Of a DNA stretch of 64,000 nt, positions 30,583-38,776 are shown piece after piece. A program made the position numbers and the translations under genes. Origin of the DNA: Sphingobacterium multivorum (lineage in GTDB: Bacteria; Bacteroidota; Bacteroidia; Sphingobacteriales; Sphingobacteriaceae); assembly GCF_900457465.1 (NCBI RefSeq), contig NZ_UAUU01000011.1, positions 1-64,000 of the forward strand, read 5' to 3'. The notes beneath the pieces are model-generated. The model worked only from the letters and a program-made list of their open reading frames with translations. It was not told the DNA's origin and did no database searches. Numbering within the stretch: the first letter of the stretch is position 1; every line of letters begins with the position of its first letter.

Positions 30583-32420
30583 GTTAGTTCTTCTTCAAGG
30601 TCAACTTCAACACGCAGATTTTCGACAATATGCTTTTGTCGATCTGGTGTGTTTTTGCCCATGTAATATTCTAATAACTGTTGAATTTTATTGTCTTTGG
30701 ACAAGATAACCGGGTCAAGACGGATATCTTTTCCGATAAATAATCCAAATTCGGAAGGTGATATCTCACCCAAACCTTTGAATCGGGTAATTTCAGGTTT
30801 AGCGCCTAATTTTGCGATTGCTTTTTGTCGTTCTTCATCGGAATAGCAATAGATCGTTTCCTTTTTGTTGCGGACACGGAAAAGTGGTGTCTGTAAGATG
30901 GAAACGTGGCCAGCTTTGACAAGGTCTGGGAAAAACTGCAAGAAAAATGTCAATAGCAACAGGCGGATGTGCATGCCGTCGACATCGGCATCGGTAGCAA
31001 TTACGATATTGTTGTAGCGTAATCCATCGAGACCGTCTTCAATATTAAGCGCATGTTGTAAGAGGTTAAATTCCTCGTTTTCATAAACAATCTTTTTGGA
31101 CATACCGTAGGAGTTTAACGGTTTTCCTTTCAGACTGAAAACAGCTTGAGTCTGCACATCCCGCGATTTGGTAATAGAACCAGATGCAGAATCCCCCTCG
31201 GTGATAAACAACGTTGTTTCTTGGTTACGTTCATTTTTATCGCTGAAGTGCACTTTACAGTCACGTAGTTTACGGTTGTGCAAAGAGGCTTTCTTCGCTC
31301 TTTCGTTGGCGAGTTTTTTGATACCGGCGATATCCTTACGTTCACGTTCCGATTGAAGAATACGTTTTTGAAGAGCATCTGCCGTAGCCGGATTTTTATG
31401 TAAGTAATCATCCAATGCTTTTTTAACAAAGTCATTGATAAATCCTCTTACCGTAGGGCCTTCTGGGCCTACACTTTGAGATCCTAGCTTTGTTTTGGTC
31501 TGTGATTCAAAAACGGGTTCCTGCACTTTGATGGCGATGGCACCGATAATTGATGAACGAATATCCGATGCGTCAAATTCTTTTCTGTAAAAATCGCGGA
31601 TTGTTTTGACTAGTGCTTCACGGAAGGCTGCCTGGTGTGTTCCACCCTGTGTGGTGTGCTGACCGTTGACAAAAGAATAATATTCTTCTCCATATTGCTG
31701 GCCGTGAGTCATCGCGATTTCAATATCATCCCCCCGTAAGTGGATAATTGGATAGCGCATGGACTCGGCATCAATATTTCGTTCCAGTAGATCTTTTAGT
31801 CCGTGCTCAGAAATAAACTTTTGCCCATTAAAGTTGATCGTAAGACCTGAGTTTAGAAAAACATAGTTCCAGATCATATTCTCTACAAATTCGGGACGGT
31901 ATTTGTAGTTTCTGAAAATAGAATCGTCTGGATAGAATGTTACAGATGTACCATTCCGTTGCGTCGTATCTTTTTGTTCATCATTGACTAATTCCCCTTT
32001 AGAGAATTGGGCAATGCGTGTTATATTTTGACGGTATGACTGGACGGTAAACTGACTGGACAAAGCATTTACGGCTTTTGTACCGACACCATTTAAACCG
32101 ACGGACTTTTGGAAAGCCTTACTATCATATTTACCACCCGTATTGATTTTAGAAACAACATCAACCACAGAACCAATTGGGATACCACGTCCATAATCGC
32201 GTACGGAAACTTTATTTTCGTTTACCGTGATATCAATAGTTTTACCGGCACCCATAACAAACTCATCAATTGAGTTGTCAACGACCTCTTTCAATAAAAC
32301 ATAGATACCATCATCATAGGCCGAACCGTCCCCCAACTTTCCAATGTACATTCCCGGACGGAGGCGGATATGCTCTTTCCAATCCAGGGACCTAATGCTG
32401 TCTTCGTTATATGTACTCAT
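30567..32420 (-). CDS. parE: Type IIA DNA topoisomerase subunit B, topoisomerase IV (ParE) type
   Basis: 617 residues: GHKL ATPase domain (VVDNSIDEF, YGRGIPIG, GLNGVGTKAVNALS), transducer, and TOPRIM domain (FITEGDSASGS, DADVDGMHIR). The C-terminus has FKGLGEISP. Length and the lack of the longer GyrB features favour ParE over GyrB. With ParC it would decatenate daughter chromosomes; parC is not in the window. A -7 box TACTTTTG is at 32444-32451. Confidence 0.85.
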   Translation of the reverse strand: MSTYNEDSIRSLDWKEHIRLRPGMYIGKLGDGSAYDDGIYVLLKEVVDNSIDEFVMGAGKTIDITVNENKVSVRDYGRGIPIGSVVDVVSKINTGGKYDSKAFQKSVGLNGVGTKAVNALSSQFTVQSYRQNITRIAQFSKGELVNDEQKDTTQRNGTSVTFYPDDSIFRNYKYRPEFVENMIWNYVFLNSGLTINFNGQKFISEHGLKDLLERNIDAESMRYPIIHLRGDDIEIAMTHGQQYGEEYYSFVNGQHTTQGGTHQAAFREALVKTIRDFYRKEFDASDIRSSIIGAIAIKVQEPVFESQTKTKLGSQSVGPEGPTVRGFINDFVKKALDDYLHKNPATADALQKRILQSERERKDIAGIKKLANERAKKASLHNRKLRDCKVHFSDKNERNQETTLFITEGDSASGSITKSRDVQTQAVFSLKGKPLNSYGMSKKIVYENEEFNLLQHALNIEDGLDGLRYNNIVIATDADVDGMHIRLLLLTFFLQFFPDLVKAGHVSILQTPLFRVRNKKETIYCYSDEERQKAIAKLGAKPEITRFKGLGEISPSEFGLFIGKDIRLDPVILSKDNKIQQLLEYYMGKNTPDRQKHIVENLRVEVDLEEELTKKAG

Positions 32421-32443
32421 AAATTAATGTAGAACTTAGCTAA

Positions 32444-32451
32444 CAAAAGTA
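32444..32451 (-). promoter_or_regulatory. -7 box TACTTTTG for parE
   Basis: Minus strand, 23 nt before the ATG at 32420. Confidence 0.45.
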
Positions 32452-32587
32452 AAAAAAATAAACTACGATAAGTAGTTTAAAAGGCTAAATTTTTTAGATA
32501 TCGCTAGTTTGCGTACTGCTGGAGAAAATTGCCGGTTTGCGGGGAAATGTTTACATTTAGTGTAAGTAATTGTAAAGAGAATAATTT

Positions 32588-33742
32588 ATGGGATTATTTG
32601 ATAAAATCAGGAATGAGTTTGTCGATATTATCGAATGGGTCGATAATAGCACAGATACGATTGTGTGGAAGTTTCCACGATATCAGAATGAAATAAAAAT
32701 GGGGGCACAGTTGACTGTGCGAGAAGGGCAGGCTGCGGTATTTTTGAATGAAGGCGTGGTTGCGGACGTCTTTCAGCCTGGTCGTTACGAACTGACGACC
32801 CAAAATATGCCGACCATGACAACCCTCAGAGGTTGGAAATATGGGTTCAATAGTCCATTCAAAGCCGATGTTTATTTTGTCAACCTTCGACAATTTGTCA
32901 ATCAGAAATGGGGAACTAAAAATCCGATTATGTTGCGGGATCCTGAATTTGGTCCCATTCGACTTCGGGCTTTCGGTAATTTCTCTTTTCAGGTGAAGGA
33001 CGTTACTGTTTTTATGAAACAGCTTGTTGCGACGACGCCTGTATTTACAGTTGAGGATATCACAGAGCAGCTTCGAAACATTGCGGTATCGCGGGGGATG
33101 GATGCTATTGCTGAGTCGAAGATACCGGCCTTGGATCTTGCATCCAACTATGATGAAGTTTCGGCCTTGATACAGCAAAAAATTGGGGTTGATTTTGATG
33201 AGTTGGGTTTGAGCTTAACGAAGTTCTTAATTGAAAATATTTCATTCCCAGAAGAAGTCGAGAAAGCCCTTGATAAGCGAAGCAGTATGGGGGTCGTTGG
33301 TAATCTGGGGGCCTATGCCCAATTCCAAGCCGCAAATTCAATGGAGAAAGCTGCTGAGAATCCCAGTAGTGGAGGGATTGTAGGTGCTGGATTTGGTGCT
33401 GGGTTGGGAGCAGGAATGGTTGGTCAAATGGGTAATGTATTTCAGCAAAACAGTTTTGATGGGAATAATCCTACTGGTACGGGATCAGCTGCTGCGGCTT
33501 CGTCTGCAGGGGCCGTTGGACCTCCTCCATTGCCCAAAGCGGTCGCTTATTACCTGGCCGTTAAAGGCAAACAGGAAGGGCCCTTTGATTCGGAACAGCT
33601 GCGCGCTCTGATAAAAGAGGGGACGATGACACTTGCTACCTTGGTCTGGAAAGAGGGACTTGAAAACTGGATTGAGGCTGAAAAGGTAGTCGAATTAAAG
33701 GATCTGTTTTCGCAGAACCCGCCACCGATACCAGGAGTTTAG
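32588..33742 (+). CDS. SPFH-domain protein (YdjI-like) with C-terminal GYF_2 domain
   Basis: 384 residues. Residues 1-230 match YdjI/virion-core-type SPFH proteins (DIIEWVDNSTDTIVWKFPRY near the start, then TVREGQAAVFLNEG and FQPGRYELTT). A glycine/alanine-rich linker (about 265-315) leads to a GYF_2-like domain of about 60 residues (YYLAVKGKQEGPFDSEQLRA ... WKEGLENW). No transmembrane segment is evident. SPFH proteins form membrane-bound scaffolds. It is 23 bp from the zinc-ribbon gene, like the ydjG-ydjI pairing in Bacillus. The function here is inferred from that. Confidence 0.8.
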   Translation: MGLFDKIRNEFVDIIEWVDNSTDTIVWKFPRYQNEIKMGAQLTVREGQAAVFLNEGVVADVFQPGRYELTTQNMPTMTTLRGWKYGFNSPFKADVYFVNLRQFVNQKWGTKNPIMLRDPEFGPIRLRAFGNFSFQVKDVTVFMKQLVATTPVFTVEDITEQLRNIAVSRGMDAIAESKIPALDLASNYDEVSALIQQKIGVDFDELGLSLTKFLIENISFPEEVEKALDKRSSMGVVGNLGAYAQFQAANSMEKAAENPSSGGIVGAGFGAGLGAGMVGQMGNVFQQNSFDGNNPTGTGSAAAASSAGAVGPPPLPKAVAYYLAVKGKQEGPFDSEQLRALIKEGTMTLATLVWKEGLENWIEAEKVVELKDLFSQNPPPIPGV

Positions 33743-33765
33743 GGTAAAATGCATTACCGAGTTTT

Positions 33766-34875
33766 ATGAGTTTTGAAGAAAAAACCTCCGAAATAGAGCA
33801 GGGGTTAAAATGTCAGGGCTGTGGTGCTATTTTGACTTATCAGCCCGGTACGTCCTATTTAGCGTGTTCCTATTGTGGAACCAGGAATGAAATAGCGGAT
33901 CAGCTACCGGAAGATGGGCATATTGAATCTACAGATTATAAAGTTTTTGGACAAGCAATGGAGGGGCTCGCCGATGAGCGCTATAGCTATTTGGCTGAAG
34001 TTGTGCATTGTAGTAACTGTGGGGCAAACTCGCGTTTGAATCCTCATGTTACGGCAGATTTATGTGCTTTTTGTGCTTCACCATTGGTAATTGACCATCA
34101 GCAAAAGCGTATTTTGAAGCCACATGGTCTTGTTCCCTTTTCCGTTGATTACAAAAATGCTTTTAGGCTATTGACACAATGGGCGGGTAAGATATGGTTC
34201 GCTCCGAATGACTTTAAGCGAATTTTTAATTCAAGAAATGATCGTTTAAAAGGGGTGTATGTGCCATTTTGGTCCTATGATGCAGATGTACAATCTGATT
34301 ACGTAGGATCACGTGGAGAATATTATTATGTGACGCGTACAAGACGCAATTCGGATGGCGAGACGGAAGAATACGAAGAAAGACGCACAAACTGGTATCC
34401 GGCTTCAGGAAGTATCTATAGCCAATTTAAGGATATTGTTATATCGGGATCAACATCTCTTCCCGAAAAGTTTTCTGATAAAATTGGACCTTGGAATTTG
34501 GGTTACCTAAAACCTTTCAATGAGCAATATTTAAGTGGCTTTATCGCTGAAACTTTTAGCGTGGATCATGTAAAAGCGGCGGAGACTGCCCGGACTATTA
34601 TGGATCGGGAAATCGAACGTCAGGTTGAGCATGACATCGGTGGTGATACACAGGATATTGATTCTATTGATAGCGATTTTAAATCCATTAAATTGAAGTA
34701 CATTCTTTTACCTGTATGGTTATCTGCTTATCAGTACAAAGGAAAGAGTTATCAGATCATGGTCAATGCTTTTAACGGTAAAGTTTATGGACAACGACCT
34801 TATAGCTTTTGGAAAATTGCTTTTTTGGTATTGGCGATCATTGTTGTGTTGTATCTATTGAGTTTTATGGTATAA
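33766..34875 (+). CDS. Zinc-ribbon protein with C-terminal membrane anchor (YdjG-like)
   Basis: 369 residues. Two zinc ribbons: CQGCGAIL ... CSYCGTRN at the N-terminus and CSNCGANS ... CAFCASPL at about 84-110. A long beta-rich middle (VPFWSYDADVQSDYVGSRGE) follows, and the last 25 residues are a single helix (IAFLVLAIIVVLYLLSFMV). Resembles proteins mis-annotated as PriA-like because of the ribbons. Likely tail-anchored in the inner membrane, cotranscribed with the SPFH gene. Confidence 0.72.
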   Translation: MSFEEKTSEIEQGLKCQGCGAILTYQPGTSYLACSYCGTRNEIADQLPEDGHIESTDYKVFGQAMEGLADERYSYLAEVVHCSNCGANSRLNPHVTADLCAFCASPLVIDHQQKRILKPHGLVPFSVDYKNAFRLLTQWAGKIWFAPNDFKRIFNSRNDRLKGVYVPFWSYDADVQSDYVGSRGEYYYVTRTRRNSDGETEEYEERRTNWYPASGSIYSQFKDIVISGSTSLPEKFSDKIGPWNLGYLKPFNEQYLSGFIAETFSVDHVKAAETARTIMDREIERQVEHDIGGDTQDIDSIDSDFKSIKLKYILLPVWLSAYQYKGKSYQIMVNAFNGKVYGQRPYSFWKIAFLVLAIIVVLYLLSFMV

Positions 34876-34888
34876 CAAAAACGGTTAT

Positions 34889-34930
34889 AAAAAAAGCGCT
34901 GTTCTCAATAAAAGAGAACAGCGCTTTTTT
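34889..34930. terminator. bidirectional terminator
   Basis: Stem AAAAAAGCGCTGTTCTC / GAGAACAGCGCTTTTTT between the zinc-ribbon gene and the convergent Ppx-like gene. Confidence 0.9.
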
Positions 34931-34946
34931 ATGCTAATCGTCTTGA

Positions 34947-35942
34947 CTATTTGTTTAGTGAAAGTAGGAATCCGATCGTGAAATTGGCATCCCAATCAAA
35001 TACGAAGGTGTCGCAATTGGTTGCATCTTTAATTGCTTTATAGATGTTGACACCGCTCTTTGTTTTTACTTTATCTGCTTTGTAAGATGCTGGATCGTTC
35101 AAAACTGTAAAACGCTCTTCACCTTGGCGTGTCTGCGATGCTAATTCAAAAGGAACCCCGCCAATAATAAAACAAACCTCTCTTTTATTTGCCGGAATTT
35201 TTTCGCCTAATTTTTTTACTTCTGTATAGACCGCATCATCTTTAAGGTCTTTTTCATAATATTTCGCACCAGGTGCTTCTACCGATTTTGTGTCACCGTC
35301 GATCCAGGAGATTTTGGTGTTACCGGAGCCAATGTCAACAACAAATGAATTGTCTTCGTAAGCTTTCGGAAGAACCGATTTTAACGCTAATTTTCCTTCC
35401 TGCTCTGCTGTAACTAGGTTGACCACAAAGCCCATTTTTCTAAGTTCAGCACTGATAACTGAAGTTTTAGGTTCTTTTTGAGCTCCGGAGCTAATAACGA
35501 AATGTATGTTTTTGGATTTGACGCCTTTATCGAGCATCATGCCTATATAATCTTTTAATCCTTTACGGATGTCTTCCGTATTTGCCAATCCTTCGTAGGC
35601 AAATGACTTTCCGAAGTCTTTGGAAATGATCTCCCAGCGATTTTCTTTGTCCATATTGACGACAAAGGAATTGAAACCCGAAGCGCCGACTTCAACGACA
35701 CCCTTGTATTCGCCGTCGACTGGTTTTTCGGGTTGATAGTTGAATGAACGAGTCGTTTCTGAGCCTGATGAAGGTGCGGCCGCATGACCATTATTGCTTG
35801 TTGAATCTGTTGTTTGGACTGTCGAATTAGCATCAAATTTGCCTGATTGAATGGCCCAATAACCGATTGCGAGAATAGGTAAGGCGATGATAATTGCTTT
35901 GATTGGCCATCTTAATCTTGCCCATGTTGATTTTTCTTCCAT
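34947..35942 (-). CDS. Membrane-anchored Ppx/GppA-like (ASKHA-fold) protein
   Basis: 331 residues. One N-terminal helix (about 13-32, IKAIIIALPILAIGYWAIQS), a Ser/Thr/Ala-rich linker to about 75, then a domain with Ppx/GppA order: VEVGASGFNSFVVNM (phosphate-1), FAYEGLANTEDIRKGLKDY, VTAEQEGKLALKSVL, and VVDIGSGNTKISWI (phosphate-2), then CFIIGGVPF. Exopolyphosphatases share this layout, but here the domain is anchored and faces the periplasm or cytoplasm depending on topology; a short N-terminus suggests periplasmic exposure, which would be odd for an ATPase fold. The substrate is unknown. Confidence 0.62.
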   Translation of the reverse strand: MEEKSTWARLRWPIKAIIIALPILAIGYWAIQSGKFDANSTVQTTDSTSNNGHAAAPSSGSETTRSFNYQPEKPVDGEYKGVVEVGASGFNSFVVNMDKENRWEIISKDFGKSFAYEGLANTEDIRKGLKDYIGMMLDKGVKSKNIHFVISSGAQKEPKTSVISAELRKMGFVVNLVTAEQEGKLALKSVLPKAYEDNSFVVDIGSGNTKISWIDGDTKSVEAPGAKYYEKDLKDDAVYTEVKKLGEKIPANKREVCFIIGGVPFELASQTRQGEERFTVLNDPASYKADKVKTKSGVNIYKAIKDATNCDTFVFDWDANFTIGFLLSLNK

Positions 35943-35976
35943 AATGTTCGTATAGTAAGTTTGATTTTAGTTAATA

Positions 35977-37086
35977 TTAATCGAGTAATGTAAATCCTTT
36001 ATCTACTTTTTCTTCGGGTTTGAGTTCATAGCTGGCATCGGCCATTTGCGTTACGTTTAATACATTTAGATTACGTTCGTCAACTTTTCGGATAAACTCT
36101 TCCAGTTCACCTTGAGTAGGCGTACCACCCACTGTGATATTGTTGTTTTGATCCAAGAAATCAAGATTGGATCGGATAGAGGCAATATTTTGACTGATGG
36201 CACCTGTTGCTGCATTCATGGCCTCTTGAAATGCCCAGCCATCTTTAATATTGAACACATCGGCTAGGCCATCGGTGGCATTTTTCATCTTTTGCGTTGC
36301 TTCCAGCTTCTTGGAAATAATGGAAATGCTGCTATCCAAGGTGCTGACATAGATACGTGCTGCGCTTTCATTATCTTTTAGGACTTCCAATACTTTTGCA
36401 AATTGATTGGCATATTGTACATAACTGCGCGCATTTTGCTCTTCAGATTCACCTTCTTTTCCCAATAGAAATGCTTTGGTGCGTGTTTCTTTGGCATCTC
36501 TTGCATAAGCATTGGCCTTCTCTGCATTATTTTTGCTCGTTTCCTCCTTTGATTTCTCGTCGAGATTAGCCGCTTCTGCGGTGAAACGTTTCGCATAGGT
36601 GTACTTCTCTTCGGCTGTTTTTTGAGCAGTTTCACCGCTTTGAATCATGTCGATGCGGACACCGTCAACATTGCTGATTTTTTCCTTCACACGTTTCAGG
36701 GTGTCTTTTGCATCTCTTGATAACAGTTGTAAGGTTTCTATGGGGTTATTTCTAATGATGGATTTTTCACCTTTAAAAAGTAGGACGGTTCCCAATCTGT
36801 GCAATAGCGCAATGATCTTTGGCGCTAGCAATAATAAGGTAATTAGGATTATACTGAATAGCACAAAAAGTATACTTTTTCCGGCATATTCCAGCATAAT
36901 CGGTAAGTATTTGAAAAAAGCAAAGGCTCCGCCAAGTAAAAGCGCCCAAAAGAAGATCGACGAAGCTGTCTTCTTCGCTTCTGGTGATTTTAATTGTGCA
37001 GGCAAATGATCGCCCAGTACTTGAAATATCGGAAGTTGCGTTTTTATCTCAGCGGGAATATTAACATACTGATCTTTTCTTTCCAT
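35977..37086 (-). CDS. Uncharacterised membrane protein with two helices and a long coiled coil
   Basis: 369 residues. Two hydrophobic helices at about 44-66 and 70-95, then about 200 residues of charged heptad-like sequence (EEKYTYAKRFTAEAANLDEK, AYARDAKETRTKAFL), which should form a coiled coil, and an acidic tail. No enzyme motif. It lies 34 bp upstream of the Ppx-like gene and 10 bp downstream of the coiled-coil gene, so the three minus-strand genes are one transcript. Confidence 0.6.
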   Translation of the reverse strand: MERKDQYVNIPAEIKTQLPIFQVLGDHLPAQLKSPEAKKTASSIFFWALLLGGAFAFFKYLPIMLEYAGKSILFVLFSIILITLLLLAPKIIALLHRLGTVLLFKGEKSIIRNNPIETLQLLSRDAKDTLKRVKEKISNVDGVRIDMIQSGETAQKTAEEKYTYAKRFTAEAANLDEKSKEETSKNNAEKANAYARDAKETRTKAFLLGKEGESEEQNARSYVQYANQFAKVLEVLKDNESAARIYVSTLDSSISIISKKLEATQKMKNATDGLADVFNIKDGWAFQEAMNAATGAISQNIASIRSNLDFLDQNNNITVGGTPTQGELEEFIRKVDERNLNVLNVTQMADASYELKPEEKVDKGFTLLD

Positions 37087-37096
37087 TGATTTGTTT

Positions 37097-37843
37097 TTAT
37101 GTTATTGATTGATTAATCATACGCAATGCAGTGTTGATTTCGGTGACCACTTCATCAACGGCCGCGTTGCCGATGTTTATTTTTTGTTCGATATCTTTAA
37201 TCCTTGGTTCGTACTTTTCATTAATTTGTGCCAAAGCGAGTTGTTTTTTCTGTAGATCATCTTGCAATTTGGCGATATTCTCCGTTATTGTTTTGATTTC
37301 AGTGTTCAGATTTGCAATCTCCATGGTTCGGTCCTGTTCAGTCTTTTTCTTTTCAGCCTGTTTTTGTTCCGATTCTTTGGCAATGGTTTCTTTCAATTTA
37401 TTAGCATAATTTGTGCCAGTTGCTACCAGTTTATCCTTGGTTAACGAACTGTCTACAAATTTCAATGAAGTATAGGCCGCTTTTAATGTGTTTTCCTCTA
37501 CTTTTCCCATTGCGGCAGCAGCGTTCCATACTTCGAAAAAATCGACACCCTGCTCGTTGAGTTTTTCAAGAATGGCATAGACCTTTAATTTCATTTCTTT
37601 GAGGTCGGTTGTTCCGTCATTGGCTGTTAGGGGGATTGGGGGAGGTGTTTTTCCAGTTGGAGCCTGGGCCGTGGGCGATGTATATGCCGGTGGTACATGG
37701 GGTCTTTCTGGAGCAGCGTTAGTAGCTGGTGCTGGAGGGGCTTGTGCCGGTGGCGTTTGCTGCGGCTGATCGTCCTCAAAAATTAATTTCTTTAGACTGT
37801 TTAATATACTGGATCCTCTTTTAGTATCGTCGTTACTCATCAT
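37097..37843 (-). CDS. Uncharacterised proline-rich coiled-coil protein
   Basis: 248 residues. The N-terminal 75 residues are Pro/Ala/Thr-rich and probably disordered (PAQAPPAPATNAAPERPHV). A helical region follows and the C-terminal 90 residues are a Gln/Lys/Glu coiled coil (KLQDDLQKKQLALAQINEKY). No membrane helix or signal peptide, so it is cytoplasmic. First gene of the minus-strand trio; a scaffold or adaptor role is a guess from architecture. The interval 37844-38081 carries only terminator DNA for the next gene and no gene I support. Confidence 0.6.
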   Translation of the reverse strand: MMSNDDTKRGSSILNSLKKLIFEDDQPQQTPPAQAPPAPATNAAPERPHVPPAYTSPTAQAPTGKTPPPIPLTANDGTTDLKEMKLKVYAILEKLNEQGVDFFEVWNAAAAMGKVEENTLKAAYTSLKFVDSSLTKDKLVATGTNYANKLKETIAKESEQKQAEKKKTEQDRTMEIANLNTEIKTITENIAKLQDDLQKKQLALAQINEKYEPRIKDIEQKINIGNAAVDEVVTEINTALRMINQSIT

Positions 37844-38014
37844 ATCATAGTTGATTATATCTGTACTAAAATAATAAAAATTAATATTCTCTTCTAATGA
37901 ATTGCGCTATGGAATACCTGAAATGGATACAGGAGGTATAGGAGCTTGGATAGAAGCGATGAAATGGACCTGTAGGGCGAGTGAATCAGCTGCTATCGCA
38001 TTTTATGTTAGGGA

Positions 38015-38056
38015 TAAAAACAAAGATTCCCAATTGTTGATTGGGAATCTTTGTTT
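38015..38056 (-). terminator. terminator of cupin gene
   Basis: A 13-bp stem CAAAGATTCCCAA / TTGGGAATCTTTG with a 7-nt loop, flanked by A/T runs, 26 nt beyond the stop at 38082. Confidence 0.85.
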
Positions 38057-38081
38057 TGGTGGTCATGGTCCTGTGGGACTA

Positions 38082-38579
38082 CTATCTGCCAAAATCATCT
38101 TGTACGCGAACAATATCGTCTTCATCAGAAGGGTTGTTGGCATCGGTGTGTTGCCAGATCTCGGCTAGAATACCGAAGCCATCCAATCCAATTAAACGGT
38201 GACGCTGTCCTTGGCGTAATCTAATTGTTTCGCCTTCTTTCAAGGTTGAAACAACCGATTCTTCATCGGTGTCAGAAACCATAACACCTACGTTACCTTG
38301 GATAACACGCCATATTTCGGCACGACGGTGGTGATATTGCCATGAAAGTCTTTTTTCTGGTGCAACAATTAAAATTTTTGGACTTAATTTTCCTGAGATT
38401 CTTAATTCTTGTACATCCATTCCGCCGAAGTACTCATCGGCAAATTCTTGCGCTTGGGATTCGTCGATTACGAAAAATCCTCCCCAAGGGCGTGCAGCAT
38501 CTGATTTATCAATACGAAAACCTTTGGATGTCAGCATTTCCTGTACTTTTTCAAACAATGCGATTTTATCTATAGCCAT
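38082..38579 (-). CDS. Cupin-domain protein, mannose-6-phosphate isomerase type II-like
   Basis: 165 residues. A single cupin of the GMP-PMI C-terminal type: WGGFFVIDE, SPKILIVAPEKRLSWQYHHR with the metal-binding histidines, EIWRVIQGNVGV, then LRQGQRHRLIG and AEIWQHTDANNPSDEDDIVR. Free-standing versions in Bacteroidota are often labelled phosphomannose or phosphoheptose isomerases. It probably interconverts a sugar phosphate for surface polysaccharide; which one is not shown. Confidence 0.78.
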   Translation of the reverse strand: MAIDKIALFEKVQEMLTSKGFRIDKSDAARPWGGFFVIDESQAQEFADEYFGGMDVQELRISGKLSPKILIVAPEKRLSWQYHHRRAEIWRVIQGNVGVMVSDTDEESVVSTLKEGETIRLRQGQRHRLIGLDGFGILAEIWQHTDANNPSDEDDIVRVQDDFGR

Positions 38580-38747
38580 ATTAAAAATTCTAAAAATTTG
38601 TTATTCGTTAATTCAGTTGCTAAATATAAAAAAAATCCATTTAATATTTTAAATTAACCGTTTTAGCTTAATCTAAATCCTTTATAATGGAGCTGCGTTA
38701 GATACCCTAAGCTATACTATATCGCGTAAAGTTAAAAATGAAATTGC

Positions 38748-38755
38748 TAATTTTG
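38748..38755 (+). promoter_or_regulatory. -7 box TAATTTTG for helicase gene
   Basis: 21 nt before the ATG at 38777; no clear -33. Confidence 0.45.
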
Positions 38756-38776
38756 TGATCAATCTAATTTCAGGAT

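Noticed and set aside
37902..38168. 88-codon plus-strand open frame
   Set aside because: It runs through a terminator hairpin and into the cupin gene on the other strand; no family-like sequence.
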